Position numbers and translations under genes: made by a program. Under the pieces are notes generated by a model. That model was not told where the DNA came from and searched no databases. It saw only the letters and a list, made by a program, of their open reading frames with translations. A DNA stretch of 64,000 nucleotides from positions 62,001 through 126,000 of the forward strand of contig CABFPG010000010.1 of assembly GCA_902141825.1 (NCBI GenBank), given 5' to 3'. Of the stretch, positions 44,176-53,103 are shown piece by piece. Positions within the stretch are counted from its first letter, which is position 1; each line of letters starts with the position of its first letter. This DNA comes from Thalassocella blandensis. Lineage in GTDB: Bacteria; Pseudomonadota; Gammaproteobacteria; Pseudomonadales; Cellvibrionaceae.

Positions 44176-45585
44176 ATGAACTTCTCACGCTTCACCAGTA
44201 AAATAAAGCGCTCGCTTTTGGCATTAACTTTCATTTCTGCATCCAGTATTTCGACCTTGGCCAGTGCTGCCACCGTTGATCTATTGATTCTCTACGATAA
44301 TTATTCCAGTAATTACTTTGGTGGTAATCCACAAACCGCGATGAACGGTTGGGTGAATGACATGAATGCGGCCTTGGCAAACAGCCAGGTAGACATCAAA
44401 TTTCGTTTGGTCGGCGTGCGTCATCACGAAGAAGATGGTGCGGACATGGGAGCTGTACTGGGAAATTTAAAAGATGATGCCGCGGCTAAATCACTTCGTG
44501 ATGAGTTGGGCGCAGACATGGTTTCTCAGCTTCATCAAAAAGGTGCTTGTGGTGTTGGGTATGTTGCCGTGAGCAAAGAGTGGACCTGGAACGTCACCGC
44601 TCCTGGTTGTGGTCCAATTGTGATGCTGCATGAGCTTGGCCATAACATGGGGTTGAACCACTCACGCAAACAGGGCAATGCTTCCGGTGCTCGCTATCGT
44701 TACGGTGTAGGTTATGGTGTACAGAATGTCTTCGTTGACATCATGGCTTATGAAGGCGTATTCAATACTTCACGTGTCAGTGTTTTCTCTAACCCGAATC
44801 TTTCTTGTCGTGGTTATCCTTGTGGTGTTCCAGTAGGCAATGCTGAAGAAGCCTATGGCGCATTAGCACTTCACAACGTGCGTGATGAAGTGGCCGCATT
44901 TAGAAGTTCTAACGGCGGTGGAGGTGGCACCTCCAGTCCGGTAACGCTTGCGCAGCATTGTAATTACGGTGGCTATAACGTTGGTATTGGTGAGGGGCGT
45001 TATACTCTGGGTGATCTGCAGGCACGCGGTGTTGCGAATGATGATATCTCTTCTCTACGTGTTGCAGCGGGTTATAAAATTGATATTTATCAACACGCTA
45101 ACTTCACTGGTAACATGATCACCAAAACTGGTGATGACAGCTGTTTGGTAGACGATGGCTGGAACGATGATGCCAGCTCGGTTGTTGTCTCTAAAGTCAA
45201 CAGCGGCTTTAATAAATTGATTCAGGCTGAATCGTACTTTGCTGCGTCTGCTGGTGTAGCGACAGAAGCGACCTCTGATGCAGGTGGTGGTTCCAATGTT
45301 GGTTGGATCAATAATGGCTCCTGGATGGCTTATCGAAGCATTAATATCCCGACTTCAGGCACTTATACGGTTGAATACCGTGTAGCTGGAAACGGTGGCA
45401 GCCTGACCTTAGATTTAAATGGTGGTGCGACAGTTCTTGGTCAGCGTTCGATCCCGGCGACGGGCGGATGGCAGAACTGGACAACCGTTTCGCACCAGGT
45501 GCAGATCAATGCTGGAACCTATGACTTTGGTATCTATGCGGCGCAAGGCGGCTGGAATATCAACTGGTTCCGCATTAAAAAATAA
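44176..45585 (+). CDS. Secreted metzincin peptidase with crystallin-like and CBM6-like modules
   Basis: A 469-residue secreted enzyme. Signal peptide to about residue 31 (STLASA), a reprolysin-like catalytic domain with zinc site HELGHNMGLNH (His152, His156, His162; Glu153) and Met-turn DIMAYEG around Met190, a glycine linker, a beta/gamma-crystallin-like domain (about 255-345: VTLAQHCNYGGYNVGIGEGR, DDISSLRVAAGYKIDIYQH), and a CBM6-type carbohydrate-binding module at the C-terminus (QAESYFAASAGVATE, GTYTVEYRVAGNGGS, NINWFRIKK). The crystallin-like domain is close to that of the lipoprotein at 41018. Start with GAGGACG upstream. The substrate is unknown; the CBM suggests action near polysaccharides. 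Confidence 0.85.
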   Translation: MNFSRFTSKIKRSLLALTFISASSISTLASAATVDLLILYDNYSSNYFGGNPQTAMNGWVNDMNAALANSQVDIKFRLVGVRHHEEDGADMGAVLGNLKDDAAAKSLRDELGADMVSQLHQKGACGVGYVAVSKEWTWNVTAPGCGPIVMLHELGHNMGLNHSRKQGNASGARYRYGVGYGVQNVFVDIMAYEGVFNTSRVSVFSNPNLSCRGYPCGVPVGNAEEAYGALALHNVRDEVAAFRSSNGGGGGTSSPVTLAQHCNYGGYNVGIGEGRYTLGDLQARGVANDDISSLRVAAGYKIDIYQHANFTGNMITKTGDDSCLVDDGWNDDASSVVVSKVNSGFNKLIQAESYFAASAGVATEATSDAGGGSNVGWINNGSWMAYRSINIPTSGTYTVEYRVAGNGGSLTLDLNGGATVLGQRSIPATGGWQNWTTVSHQVQINAGTYDFGIYAAQGGWNINWFRIKK

Positions 45586-45632
45586 ACTAAGCTGACAATT
45601 GGTAACTCGTTAGCTTGTGTTAACGAATAAAC

Positions 45633-45674
45633 AAAGCCGCAATTTTCTCTGTGATAGAAATTGCGGCTTTTTTA
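45633..45674 (+). terminator. Terminator after the metallopeptidase gene
   Basis: AAAGCCGCAATTT (45633-45645) pairs perfectly with AAATTGCGGCTTT (45658-45670), followed by T residues. Confidence 0.9.
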
Positions 45675-45764
45675 TTGCTCGATTACGGGTTATCCAGAGG
45701 CTGGTGTAGAGGCCTCTTTTGCGTGACTTCTTCATTATTAAAATAAAAGTAAAAAGGTTTTAGC

Positions 45765-46586
45765 ATGAAAACACTTCCGATGGTTGTCGTTGCTGGCATT
45801 GTTTTAGCCGCTGCAGGATATTTTTTCTTTGCCAAACAAAATGCCACTGAACAAGTAGCTTCTTCTCCTGCAGACTCAACATTATCTGGCTCTCCACAGG
45901 ATCGCTCGGCTATGAATGTGCCTGGAGCGGTTGCCAGTAAATCAAACCCTTCCGATGCAGCCGAACTGTTAAGTGAAGACGAAGCATTAATTGAACGTAT
46001 GGAAGTGATGCGTGAGCGTCGGCCAAATATGGACTTTGATCCAGAGGCGGTCGCACTTGCTATGCAGCGTGAATCCGCTTGGACCCCGGTAAAAGAAAAG
46101 CCTACGAATTTACCCTTGGAGCCGGAGTTGTTGAATGATGGTAGAAAGTTTTTCCGCTTGGATGATTTAAAGCTGGAAACGCTAGTTCCTGGGGATACGG
46201 TTAAAGTGAACCTGGAAGAAGTGAATGAGGAATATGAAGTCGTCATCGATCGAACAGAGAAGCATGACTACGATAGTTTGAGTTGGTATGGTCATATTGA
46301 AACCGGTGACGGTCAAACGTATCGCGTTAACTTTACCAAAGGTGGAAATTTAACGGTAGGCGGGTTGAGTACGCCGGAAGGTCATTTTGTTATACAGTCT
46401 CATGGCCAGACTGGCTGGATTGCATCCAGCGCTACGCTATTTAAAATTGACCCCAATCAACCCGATGTTATGTATCCTCCTGGGCACGAGCCCGACGGGG
46501 AGCAGCATCAGCACTCTCATGACGAAACTACGCCGAACACTACCGATGGTGCAACGGATATTGTTCCACCCACGTCAGAAGAATAA
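45765..46586 (+). CDS. Secreted propeptide-like protein
   Basis: A 273-residue exported protein with a hydrophobic N-terminal signal (MVVVAGIVLAAAGYFFFA). The region about 130-230 (DTVKVNLEEVNEEYEVVIDR, WYGHIETGDGQTYRVNFTKG, HFVIQSHGQTGWIAS) resembles the propeptide-like beta domain that precedes the catalytic part of some reprolysin-like metallopeptidases, but here no catalytic domain follows. The Pro/Thr/His-rich tail (HEPDGEQHQHSHDETTPN) may bind metal. It is 180 bp downstream of the metallopeptidase gene, across a terminator, so it may serve as its separate inhibitor or chaperone. That role is inferred. Confidence 0.6.
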   Translation: MKTLPMVVVAGIVLAAAGYFFFAKQNATEQVASSPADSTLSGSPQDRSAMNVPGAVASKSNPSDAAELLSEDEALIERMEVMRERRPNMDFDPEAVALAMQRESAWTPVKEKPTNLPLEPELLNDGRKFFRLDDLKLETLVPGDTVKVNLEEVNEEYEVVIDRTEKHDYDSLSWYGHIETGDGQTYRVNFTKGGNLTVGGLSTPEGHFVIQSHGQTGWIASSATLFKIDPNQPDVMYPPGHEPDGEQHQHSHDETTPNTTDGATDIVPPTSEE

Positions 46587-46644
46587 AACACTATGAGCAC
46601 CAGTGGGGCAAGGGAGTCAAAATTCTCCGGAGCTAAAAATTATC

Positions 46645-46690
46645 AACACACATAAAAAAAGACCTGGGAAGGTCTTTTTTTATGTGTGTT
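46645..46690. terminator. Long bidirectional terminator
   Basis: A perfect 21-bp stem (46645-46665 with 46670-46690) around GGGA, with A and T tracts inside the arms. It serves the plus-strand gene and the small minus-strand gene at 46820. Confidence 0.9.
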
Positions 46691-46819
46691 GAATAAGTCG
46701 TGGCTGAGTTCGACAGGGCGTTCTTCAGAAAGCAGACCACAGTCAGAAGGTGTTCCAAGTGCCCGTTATTTTTGTATTGGCGCGGCCTGTACCCATTCAT
46801 ACAAATTGTGCTATTGGGG

Positions 46820-47035
46820 TCAGGTAATATCTAATTCCAAATCCAAATCCATTTCATCTGCTTGAAGATCAAACGAAATGCAACCTTTAGCCAGGGATAG
46901 CGCCAATTCCCAAGACCGCACCATGGTTTGAGAGGCTGCTGACATTGATGGATCTGATTCTGAAAAAATCAGCTCATCGGCATTTTGCGAGTCGGTCACG
47001 CGTGTAATAGCTGAAGAGGGTGAGTGGTCAATCAT
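46820..47035 (-). CDS. Small acidic hypothetical protein
   Basis: A 71-residue protein with ATG 47035 after AAAGGTGTACCCC. The N-terminal half is Ser/Asp-rich, the middle has a helix-like stretch (VRSWELALSLAKGCISF), and the C-terminus is strongly acidic (DEMDLDLELDIT). No family recognised; it could be a short regulatory or leader-type peptide. Confidence 0.45.
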   Translation of the reverse strand: MIDHSPSSAITRVTDSQNADELIFSESDPSMSAASQTMVRSWELALSLAKGCISFDLQADEMDLDLELDIT

Positions 47036-48004
47036 GGGGTACACCTTTAACAAATGGACGAGATGGGTGGAAAGACTGTGTCTGTTCTGTCATTAAGTAC
47101 AAATTTAAAAATTAAAGTGTTCATTCAGAAATAGTAATCAACGAACAACTTACTAAAGTTATCTGGGGTAATAAAATGGTCTTCCCGACTTTTTAGTTTT
47201 ACCGTGCAGGTGTCTAGCTGTACAGTCAGTGTATCACCCGCGTATGACACAAGTTCGTTGCTATGTATGCAATCATGCTTTCCATCACAGATTAAATTCA
47301 TTTAAATAAAGCTGTTTAATATTAGTTTTTACAATAAAAAACGAATAATAATTAAAAATCACGACATTGTGACGCTCAATTAAAACTCAAGTTCTAAGTG
47401 ATGGATGTTTTAAGAACCAATCAGGTATATGTATTGCTGGAGGTGGTGTTTGTAATGTTAGGTGTTGAATAAGTTGTTTGTCGCGGGTGATCGGGGGTCG
47501 CTCTTTTGTTTTAGGTGTTCTCTGCTTCTATTCTTTCTTCCTTTTTTCTTTCCATGCTTTCTACCTTTTTTCTTGCTTCTTTTCTTACTAACTTTATTTT
47601 TACTGTCTGAGATTCTGTTTTGTTTCCTTGTTTCCTTGTTTCCTTGTTTCCTTGTTTCCTTGTTAGCTTGCCTCTTTGTATTTTTATTACTCTGTTTCTC
47701 TTAAGTAAGAGTGCCCGTTATCAATGGCGTCGAGGTGGTTATTCCATACGTAATATTATCTGGTTATGCCGTCCGTGCGGATTGACACCGAAAACTTTGG
47801 GATTGTCATATTAGTTTCATTTGCCTTGTTTAGCCTCTGCGACAGCATTAACCATACAAAATATTGGCCGTTTTTGGCGATGATTTCATCAATTGTTGCA
47901 TTGTCGGAAAAATAATGTGTGGTGTGTTGACCAATTTTTACTTTTCCCACGCTGGTAAATACCAGTGCACGAAATAAATTATTATTAGTCCAAAGGGTGG
48001 AAAC
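47036..48004. other. Intergenic region with polypyrimidine tract
   Basis: About 970 bp without a supported gene. From about 47518 to 47700 the plus strand is almost entirely C and T. A minus-strand frame at 47756-47950 has a protein-like composition but a GTG start without ribosome site; it may be a remnant. Confidence 0.45.
47623..47662. repeat. 8-bp tandem repeat TTTCCTTG, five copies
   Basis: Five perfect copies of TTTCCTTG inside the polypyrimidine stretch. Unit length is not a multiple of three, so it would shift a frame, but no gene is recognised across it. Confidence 0.85.
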
Positions 48005-49588
48005 ATGATAAGCAAGTGCTTAAAAATGTCTGGCGTTATTACGCTTACATTGTCAGCCTACAGTCATGCGCAAATATTGCCAGTCAGTCAAACAGACAGT
48101 GCCTGGTTTACCGATGCGCAAGCAAAAATTACTAGTAAAGTCGAACAAGGTAGCAGCGCGTCAGCGAAAAATGTCATCCTTTTCGTTGGTGACGGGATGG
48201 GTATTTCAACTCTGACAGCTGCGCGTATCTTAGAGGGACAGCTGGCCGGTAACAACGGCGAAGAAGGATATCTGAGTTTCGAAACGTTTCCGTTTTCGGC
48301 TCTGGTGAAAACCTACAATGTAAATGCACAGACACCAGATTCCGCCGGCACAATGACTGCCATGATGTCGGGATTGAAAACTGATGTTGGGGTTATTGGG
48401 GTTGATGAAAATATTGAGCGTGGTGACTGCACGACTGTAGCAGGAAATGAGGTCGTCACTGCACTGGAGCTGGCTGAGATTTCTGGCCGTTCCACGGGGA
48501 TAGTTTCCACTGCACGTATTACGCATGCAACGCCAGCCGCAACCTATGCAAAATCAGCTGATCGTGATTGGGAAGACAATTCGGATATGCCCGAAGCGGC
48601 GATTACCGCAGGTTGTGAAGATATCGCTTCCCAATTAATACACTTCGAATCCAATCTGGAAGCGCGTTACAGTGCGATTGATGTCGATGGTCTGGAAGTG
48701 GCGATGGGTGGCGGTCGTCGGCATTTTTTGCCGAAGGACGAAACTGCGAACAGCCCGGATGCCGTCAGCGCAGTGGAGGGGGATCGTACAGATGGTCGGA
48801 ATCTGGTTACTGAATGGCAAAGCGCATATCCAAACGGGCAATACGTTTATGATCAAGCCGGCTTTGATGCCATTGATGCAGAGGCGACAGAAAGAGTATT
48901 CGGTTTGTTCAATGAATCGCACATGCAATATGAAGCAGATCGTGAGAACGACATTGCGGGTGAGCCTTCTTTAAGCCAAATGACAGCAAAAGCCATTGAT
49001 GTTCTGGATAACAATGAAAAAGGTTATTTCTTAATGGTAGAATCCGGCCGCATTGACCACGGTCACCATGCGGGCAGTGCTTACGGTGCATTAACCGATG
49101 CTATTGAATTTGCAGCAGCGGTCAAAGCGGCGACAGAGAAAACAGATGCGTCTGAAACCCTGATATTAGTGACGGCCGATCACAGCCATGTGTTCACTAT
49201 TGCGGGCTACCCTAAACGCGGTAACCCTATTCTGGGGAAAGTGGTTGCGGTGGGGGATACAGAGCCAAGTCTCGCGTCCGATGGCATGCCGTATACCACC
49301 GTTGGTTATGCGAACGGTCCGGGTTTCAGAGATTTAGGTAGTGAAACAGATGCGGATGCTTCTTACAACGAAGATCCCGTGGCTGGTCGTCAGGATATTT
49401 CAACTGTGGATACAACAACACCGGGATATCACCAGGAGACGGTAGTGCCGTTAAGTTCGGAGACGCACGCGGGTGAAGATATCAGTTTACATGCAATGGG
49501 GCCTGGCGCTCACTTGGCGCAGGGCGTCGTCGAGCAAAGCGTAATATTTCATATTATCAATAACGCGCTTGGTCTGGTTGCGGAATAA
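48005..49588 (+). CDS. Alkaline phosphatase (PhoA family), first copy
   Basis: A 527-residue exported alkaline phosphatase. Signal peptide ends near residue 22. Metal-binding Asp63 in VGDGMG, catalytic Ser113 in TPDSAGTMTAMMSG, and the later metal ligands in VESGRIDHGHHAG, TADHSH and SETHAGED are present. Phosphomonoesters are hydrolysed in the periplasm. It ends 10 bp before a second, strongly similar phosphatase gene, so the two are a tandem duplication. It has no DUF7151-like insertion and no lipobox, unlike the second copy. Confidence 0.9.
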   Translation: MISKCLKMSGVITLTLSAYSHAQILPVSQTDSAWFTDAQAKITSKVEQGSSASAKNVILFVGDGMGISTLTAARILEGQLAGNNGEEGYLSFETFPFSALVKTYNVNAQTPDSAGTMTAMMSGLKTDVGVIGVDENIERGDCTTVAGNEVVTALELAEISGRSTGIVSTARITHATPAATYAKSADRDWEDNSDMPEAAITAGCEDIASQLIHFESNLEARYSAIDVDGLEVAMGGGRRHFLPKDETANSPDAVSAVEGDRTDGRNLVTEWQSAYPNGQYVYDQAGFDAIDAEATERVFGLFNESHMQYEADRENDIAGEPSLSQMTAKAIDVLDNNEKGYFLMVESGRIDHGHHAGSAYGALTDAIEFAAAVKAATEKTDASETLILVTADHSHVFTIAGYPKRGNPILGKVVAVGDTEPSLASDGMPYTTVGYANGPGFRDLGSETDADASYNEDPVAGRQDISTVDTTTPGYHQETVVPLSSETHAGEDISLHAMGPGAHLAQGVVEQSVIFHIINNALGLVAE

Positions 49589-49598
49589 GGGGAAAAAA

Positions 49599-51401
49599 AT
49601 GAAAAAGTTACTAATGTTAAGTACCGCAGTTGCGGCCTTGAGCCTGGCCGGTTGCGGTGGCGACGATGACGATAAAAAGCCGACACTGGAATTGGAAACG
49701 GCTTTGCAGGCGGGTGATGAAAACTGTCCTTTCGGCGGTGCTCGTGTTGACACCGGTGTTGATGACAATGAAAACGGCACGCTCGACCAGAATGAAATTG
49801 ATAATACTGCATACAATTGCGATGCGGCACGGACTCAGCTAAATGCGGCGGATATTGCAAGTAACACGGGAAATGCCTGGTACATTGCCTCCAGTGAGAA
49901 GGTGGCCAACACTGCAGAGTATGTGGCTAACATTCGAAATGAGGTCGGTGCGGCTAAAAATATCATCCTGTTTATTGGTGACGGTATGGGGATTTCAACC
50001 GTGACGGCTGCCCGCATTTTGGAAGGACAAAACAAAGGATTACAAGGCGAAGAAAACCAATTGAGTTTTGGTAAGTTTCCATTCACTGGCCTTTCTAAAA
50101 CGTACAACGTCGATGCGCAAACACCGGATTCAGCCGGTACGGCAACGGCCATGATGTCCGGAGTGAAAACCGATGTAGGGGTTATCGGTGTAGACGAAGA
50201 TATCGTGCGTGGAGATTGCACAACAGTTGCAGGTAACGAACTGGTAACTGCATTGGAGTTGGCAGAAATTGCAGGCAAGTCCACAGGTATTGTGACGACC
50301 GCGCGCATAACTCATGCGACGCCTGCAGCGACGTATGCAAAGTCGGCGGATCGCGATTGGGAAGATAATTCCGATATGCCCGAAGCTGCTGTAGCTGCTG
50401 GGTGTGAAGATATTGCTTCGCAATTGGTGAATTTCGAAAGCAATCTGGAAGCGAGAATCGCTGGTGTTGACGTTGATGGAATTGAGGTAGTCATGGGTGG
50501 TGGGCGTCGCCACTTCTTACCAAAAGAAGCGGCTGCGAACAGCCCCGATGCGGTTAGTTCAGTTGAAGGTGATCGTACCGATGGTCGTAACCTTATCACC
50601 GAGTGGACGGCGCAATATCCAAACGGTACTTATGTTTATGATGAAACCGGCTTCAACAATATCAGCCCAGCTGCTGCTGAGCGCGTCTTTGGTCTGTTTA
50701 ATGAATCCCACATGCAGTACGAAGCAGATCGCGGTAACGATGTTGCCGGTGAGCCCTCGCTTTCTGCCATGACCAGTAAGGCAATTGATGTTCTCAACAA
50801 CAACGAGAAAGGATTTTTCCTGATGGTAGAGTCTGGTCGAATTGACCACGCTCATCATGCGGGGAGTGCTTTTGGTGCGCTTACCGATACGATTGAATTA
50901 TCAAACGCTGTTAAAGCGGCGGTAGAGGCAACCAGTGCTGAAGACACTTTGATAATCGTGACAGCTGACCATGGCCATGTTTTCACCATTGCCGGTTATC
51001 CCAAGCGAGGCAATCCGATATTAGGTAAAGTGGTGGGAGTTGGTCAAACTGATCCGAGTGTTGCGGCTGACGGTATGCCATATACCACTGTTGGATATAT
51101 GAATGGTTTAGGTTTTCGTAATTTAGGCGCGGAAACAGATGCGGATGCATCTTACAATGAAGCAGCCGTTACCGGTCGGCAGGATTTGAGCGCTGTCGAT
51201 ACCACTGCAAGTGGTTACCACCAGGAAGCTTTGGTGCCTATGGGGTCGGAAACGCACTCTGGTGAAGATGTGGGAATTTTTGCCTCTGGCCCGGGCGCGC
51301 ATTTAGTAACGGGGACCAATGAGCAAAGCGTTATTTTCCACGTAATGAATCATGCCGGTGGTTTGATTTCTAGTGCAAATGCTGCTGTGACACCACAGTA
51401 A
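49599..51401 (+). CDS. Alkaline phosphatase, second copy, lipoprotein with DUF7151-like domain
   Basis: A 600-residue lipoprotein phosphatase. The signal ends in the lipobox SLAGC; next comes a calcium-binding-like module (about 35-75: DTGVDDNENGTLDQNEIDNT, ending AYNCDA) resembling DUF7151 modules. The catalytic domain follows with the same motifs as the first copy: GDGMGIS, TPDSAGTATAMMSG, SGRIDHAHHAG, TADHGH and ETHSGED. Start ATG 49599 has AAGGGGA upstream and lies 10 bp after the previous stop. It differs from the first copy by its membrane anchor and by two His-region substitutions, so roles may be split between soluble and anchored enzyme. Confidence 0.9.
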   Translation: MKKLLMLSTAVAALSLAGCGGDDDDKKPTLELETALQAGDENCPFGGARVDTGVDDNENGTLDQNEIDNTAYNCDAARTQLNAADIASNTGNAWYIASSEKVANTAEYVANIRNEVGAAKNIILFIGDGMGISTVTAARILEGQNKGLQGEENQLSFGKFPFTGLSKTYNVDAQTPDSAGTATAMMSGVKTDVGVIGVDEDIVRGDCTTVAGNELVTALELAEIAGKSTGIVTTARITHATPAATYAKSADRDWEDNSDMPEAAVAAGCEDIASQLVNFESNLEARIAGVDVDGIEVVMGGGRRHFLPKEAAANSPDAVSSVEGDRTDGRNLITEWTAQYPNGTYVYDETGFNNISPAAAERVFGLFNESHMQYEADRGNDVAGEPSLSAMTSKAIDVLNNNEKGFFLMVESGRIDHAHHAGSAFGALTDTIELSNAVKAAVEATSAEDTLIIVTADHGHVFTIAGYPKRGNPILGKVVGVGQTDPSVAADGMPYTTVGYMNGLGFRNLGAETDADASYNEAAVTGRQDLSAVDTTASGYHQEALVPMGSETHSGEDVGIFASGPGAHLVTGTNEQSVIFHVMNHAGGLISSANAAVTPQ

Positions 51402-51455
51402 AGTTGGTTGCAATACAATTACTGTCACACAGTTTTCATAAAACTGTCATAGGGT

Positions 51456-51481
51456 AAGGGCCTCCATTGAGGCCCTTTTTT
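51456..51481 (+). terminator. Terminator after the phosphatase pair
   Basis: AAGGGCCTC / GAGGCCCTT perfect stem around CATT followed by T residues. A second hairpin ACAGTTTT-CAT-AAAACTGT lies just upstream. Confidence 0.88.
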
Positions 51482-51515
51482 ATCTCCAGTCTGTAGTGAA
51501 ATTGAGAAAACGACC

Positions 51516-52493
51516 ATGTCTTTTGTGAAAAATAATACGCTTGCTATGACTAAAACACGCTTCAACGTGGCGGCTGTGATAGCGCTGGTGTTTACTCTTA
51601 TCATGACCCCTGAGTACAGCGCTTTGGCTGGCACTGCGCCATCCGCTCCAACTGAAGATACTGCTAAAACAAATACTGCAAAGGCTTCTGTAGACGAGAT
51701 TGTAAAGCGCGCGGTCACACAAAAAGAAACGCGCGATGACAGCCGGTCGAACCCGACACTGAAGGGCTGTCAACTTGACCCGGATTATGTGGTGGCAGAA
51801 TATAAAATTACTCGAAAATCTTTTGGGGCTGTCAATCACTCCAGTAATGAATCCAGCGCACAATCGGCATCTTCCAACGCGATTACAACTACAAAATTTA
51901 TAACCTTGGTTCGAAACGGGAAAGAGGTAGCGCATTACTATCCGCAAGCACATATTACCGAAATCTGGAATCAGGTGAAGGATGGTCGTACTAAAGTGGT
52001 TCGCTACTTTGATCAGCATCGACGAGGGATTGAGTACCAGCCTCATGACTTAAATAAAGGAAAAGGCGATAAGAACTGGGATGGTAAGTATCAGCTTATG
52101 GAGCGTGAATTCATTCAGTCTTTACCTGTGGAGCAGCAAACGGGTGACGCATGTGACCTGCAGCAGCGACTGGTCTTGCAAACAGCGCAGCGAAAAACTG
52201 TATTGCTCTGGTTGCCAAATAAAAAGTTGGTTCAGCATTTTAGTCAGCGCGATGATGTCTCCACAACAACCTGGGAACTCATCAGCCTGTCTGCTGGCGA
52301 GCAGGGGAAAAGAGACGCTGAAGTATTTTTCAAGCAGAGAGAAAGCTTTCAAACGACAGATTATGCCGACATTGGGGACAGCGAGTCCGATCCTTTTTTC
52401 CGCCAATTGATTAATCTCGGTTTTGTCTCGCATGGCGCTTCTGGTTTTTATGATGCAGATGGTCACGCATTGGAAGGCGGCCATACACATTAG
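51516..52493 (+). CDS. Secreted protein of unknown function
   Basis: A 325-residue exported protein with a hydrophobic signal (FNVAAVIALVFTLIM, cleavage near ALAG). Mature residues include KFITLVRNGKEVAHYYPQAH, SQRDDVSTTTWELISLSAGE and a C-terminal GASGFYDADGHALEGGHTH. The His-rich end could bind metal. No family recognised. Start ATG 51516 has GAGAAAA upstream; an alternative is ATG 51546. Its place directly after the phosphatase operon, but behind a terminator, suggests a possible but unproven link to phosphate metabolism. Confidence 0.65.
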   Translation: MSFVKNNTLAMTKTRFNVAAVIALVFTLIMTPEYSALAGTAPSAPTEDTAKTNTAKASVDEIVKRAVTQKETRDDSRSNPTLKGCQLDPDYVVAEYKITRKSFGAVNHSSNESSAQSASSNAITTTKFITLVRNGKEVAHYYPQAHITEIWNQVKDGRTKVVRYFDQHRRGIEYQPHDLNKGKGDKNWDGKYQLMEREFIQSLPVEQQTGDACDLQQRLVLQTAQRKTVLLWLPNKKLVQHFSQRDDVSTTTWELISLSAGEQGKRDAEVFFKQRESFQTTDYADIGDSESDPFFRQLINLGFVSHGASGFYDADGHALEGGHTH

Positions 52494-52693
52494 TCATGCA
52501 TAAGAACCCCCCCCCGCTCATCGGTTGTGAATGCTGGTTAGTTCTACTCAGGCCACCTATGGGTTTTATGCCCTTGGAAACTTGCGCAATCTCATAGGAC
52601 TGACCTATGCTTTAGACATGATGGTAGCTCGGTGTCGTTTGTACCGATTTACCGCCTTCTAGCTGGAGTTTTATTCCACCAGATACTGGTGTT

Positions 52694-53047
52694 GTGACTC
52701 TGGTGCTGTCTCGTGTTGTGTCTTGTGTAATGTCTATGAGCGTAGTCTTGGGGTGGTTTTTGTTTGAAGCGGCTGTGTTTACTACGGTCTCGTACTCTGC
52801 TGCTAGAATCTCCCTCGTTAAAATTAAATTTTTCCAAATGCTGCTAATTGGTTTACTGGTGACGCTGGTGTCTCTGGTACCCAATATCGGATGGCTTTGC
52901 GGGATAGTGGTGTTCGTATTTCTGTTACACAGAGCGACAAAGGATGGCGTGGTTGATTGTATGTGGGTGGCCTTCCTCGCGAAACCGATGACCTGGGTCT
53001 TACTGTTGTTATTTACCAGTCCTTGGACTTATATCGTGAACTCATAA
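52694..53047 (+). CDS. Small membrane protein
   Basis: A short hydrophobic protein with about three membrane helices (GWFLFEAAVFTTV, FQMLLIGLLVTLVSLVPNIG, IVVFVFLLH) and a TWVLLLLFTSP end. The start is uncertain: GTG 52694, ATG 52730 or ATG 52736, none with a clear ribosome site. The opposite strand is also open here. Function unknown. A run of nine C bases lies at 52507-52515 upstream and may be a slippage point or assembly artefact. Confidence 0.4.
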   Translation: MTLVLSRVVSCVMSMSVVLGWFLFEAAVFTTVSYSAARISLVKIKFFQMLLIGLLVTLVSLVPNIGWLCGIVVFVFLLHRATKDGVVDCMWVAFLAKPMTWVLLLLFTSPWTYIVNS

Positions 53048-53103
53048 TCAGGAGGGTGCTCCGATAGATGCACCCTCACTGCCTGGTGCTTTAGGATGAA
53101 GTG

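Noticed and set aside
52612-52884. 90-codon minus-strand frame opposite the small membrane protein
   Set aside because: No ribosome site and low-complexity Thr-rich translation; the opposite strand encodes plausible membrane helices.
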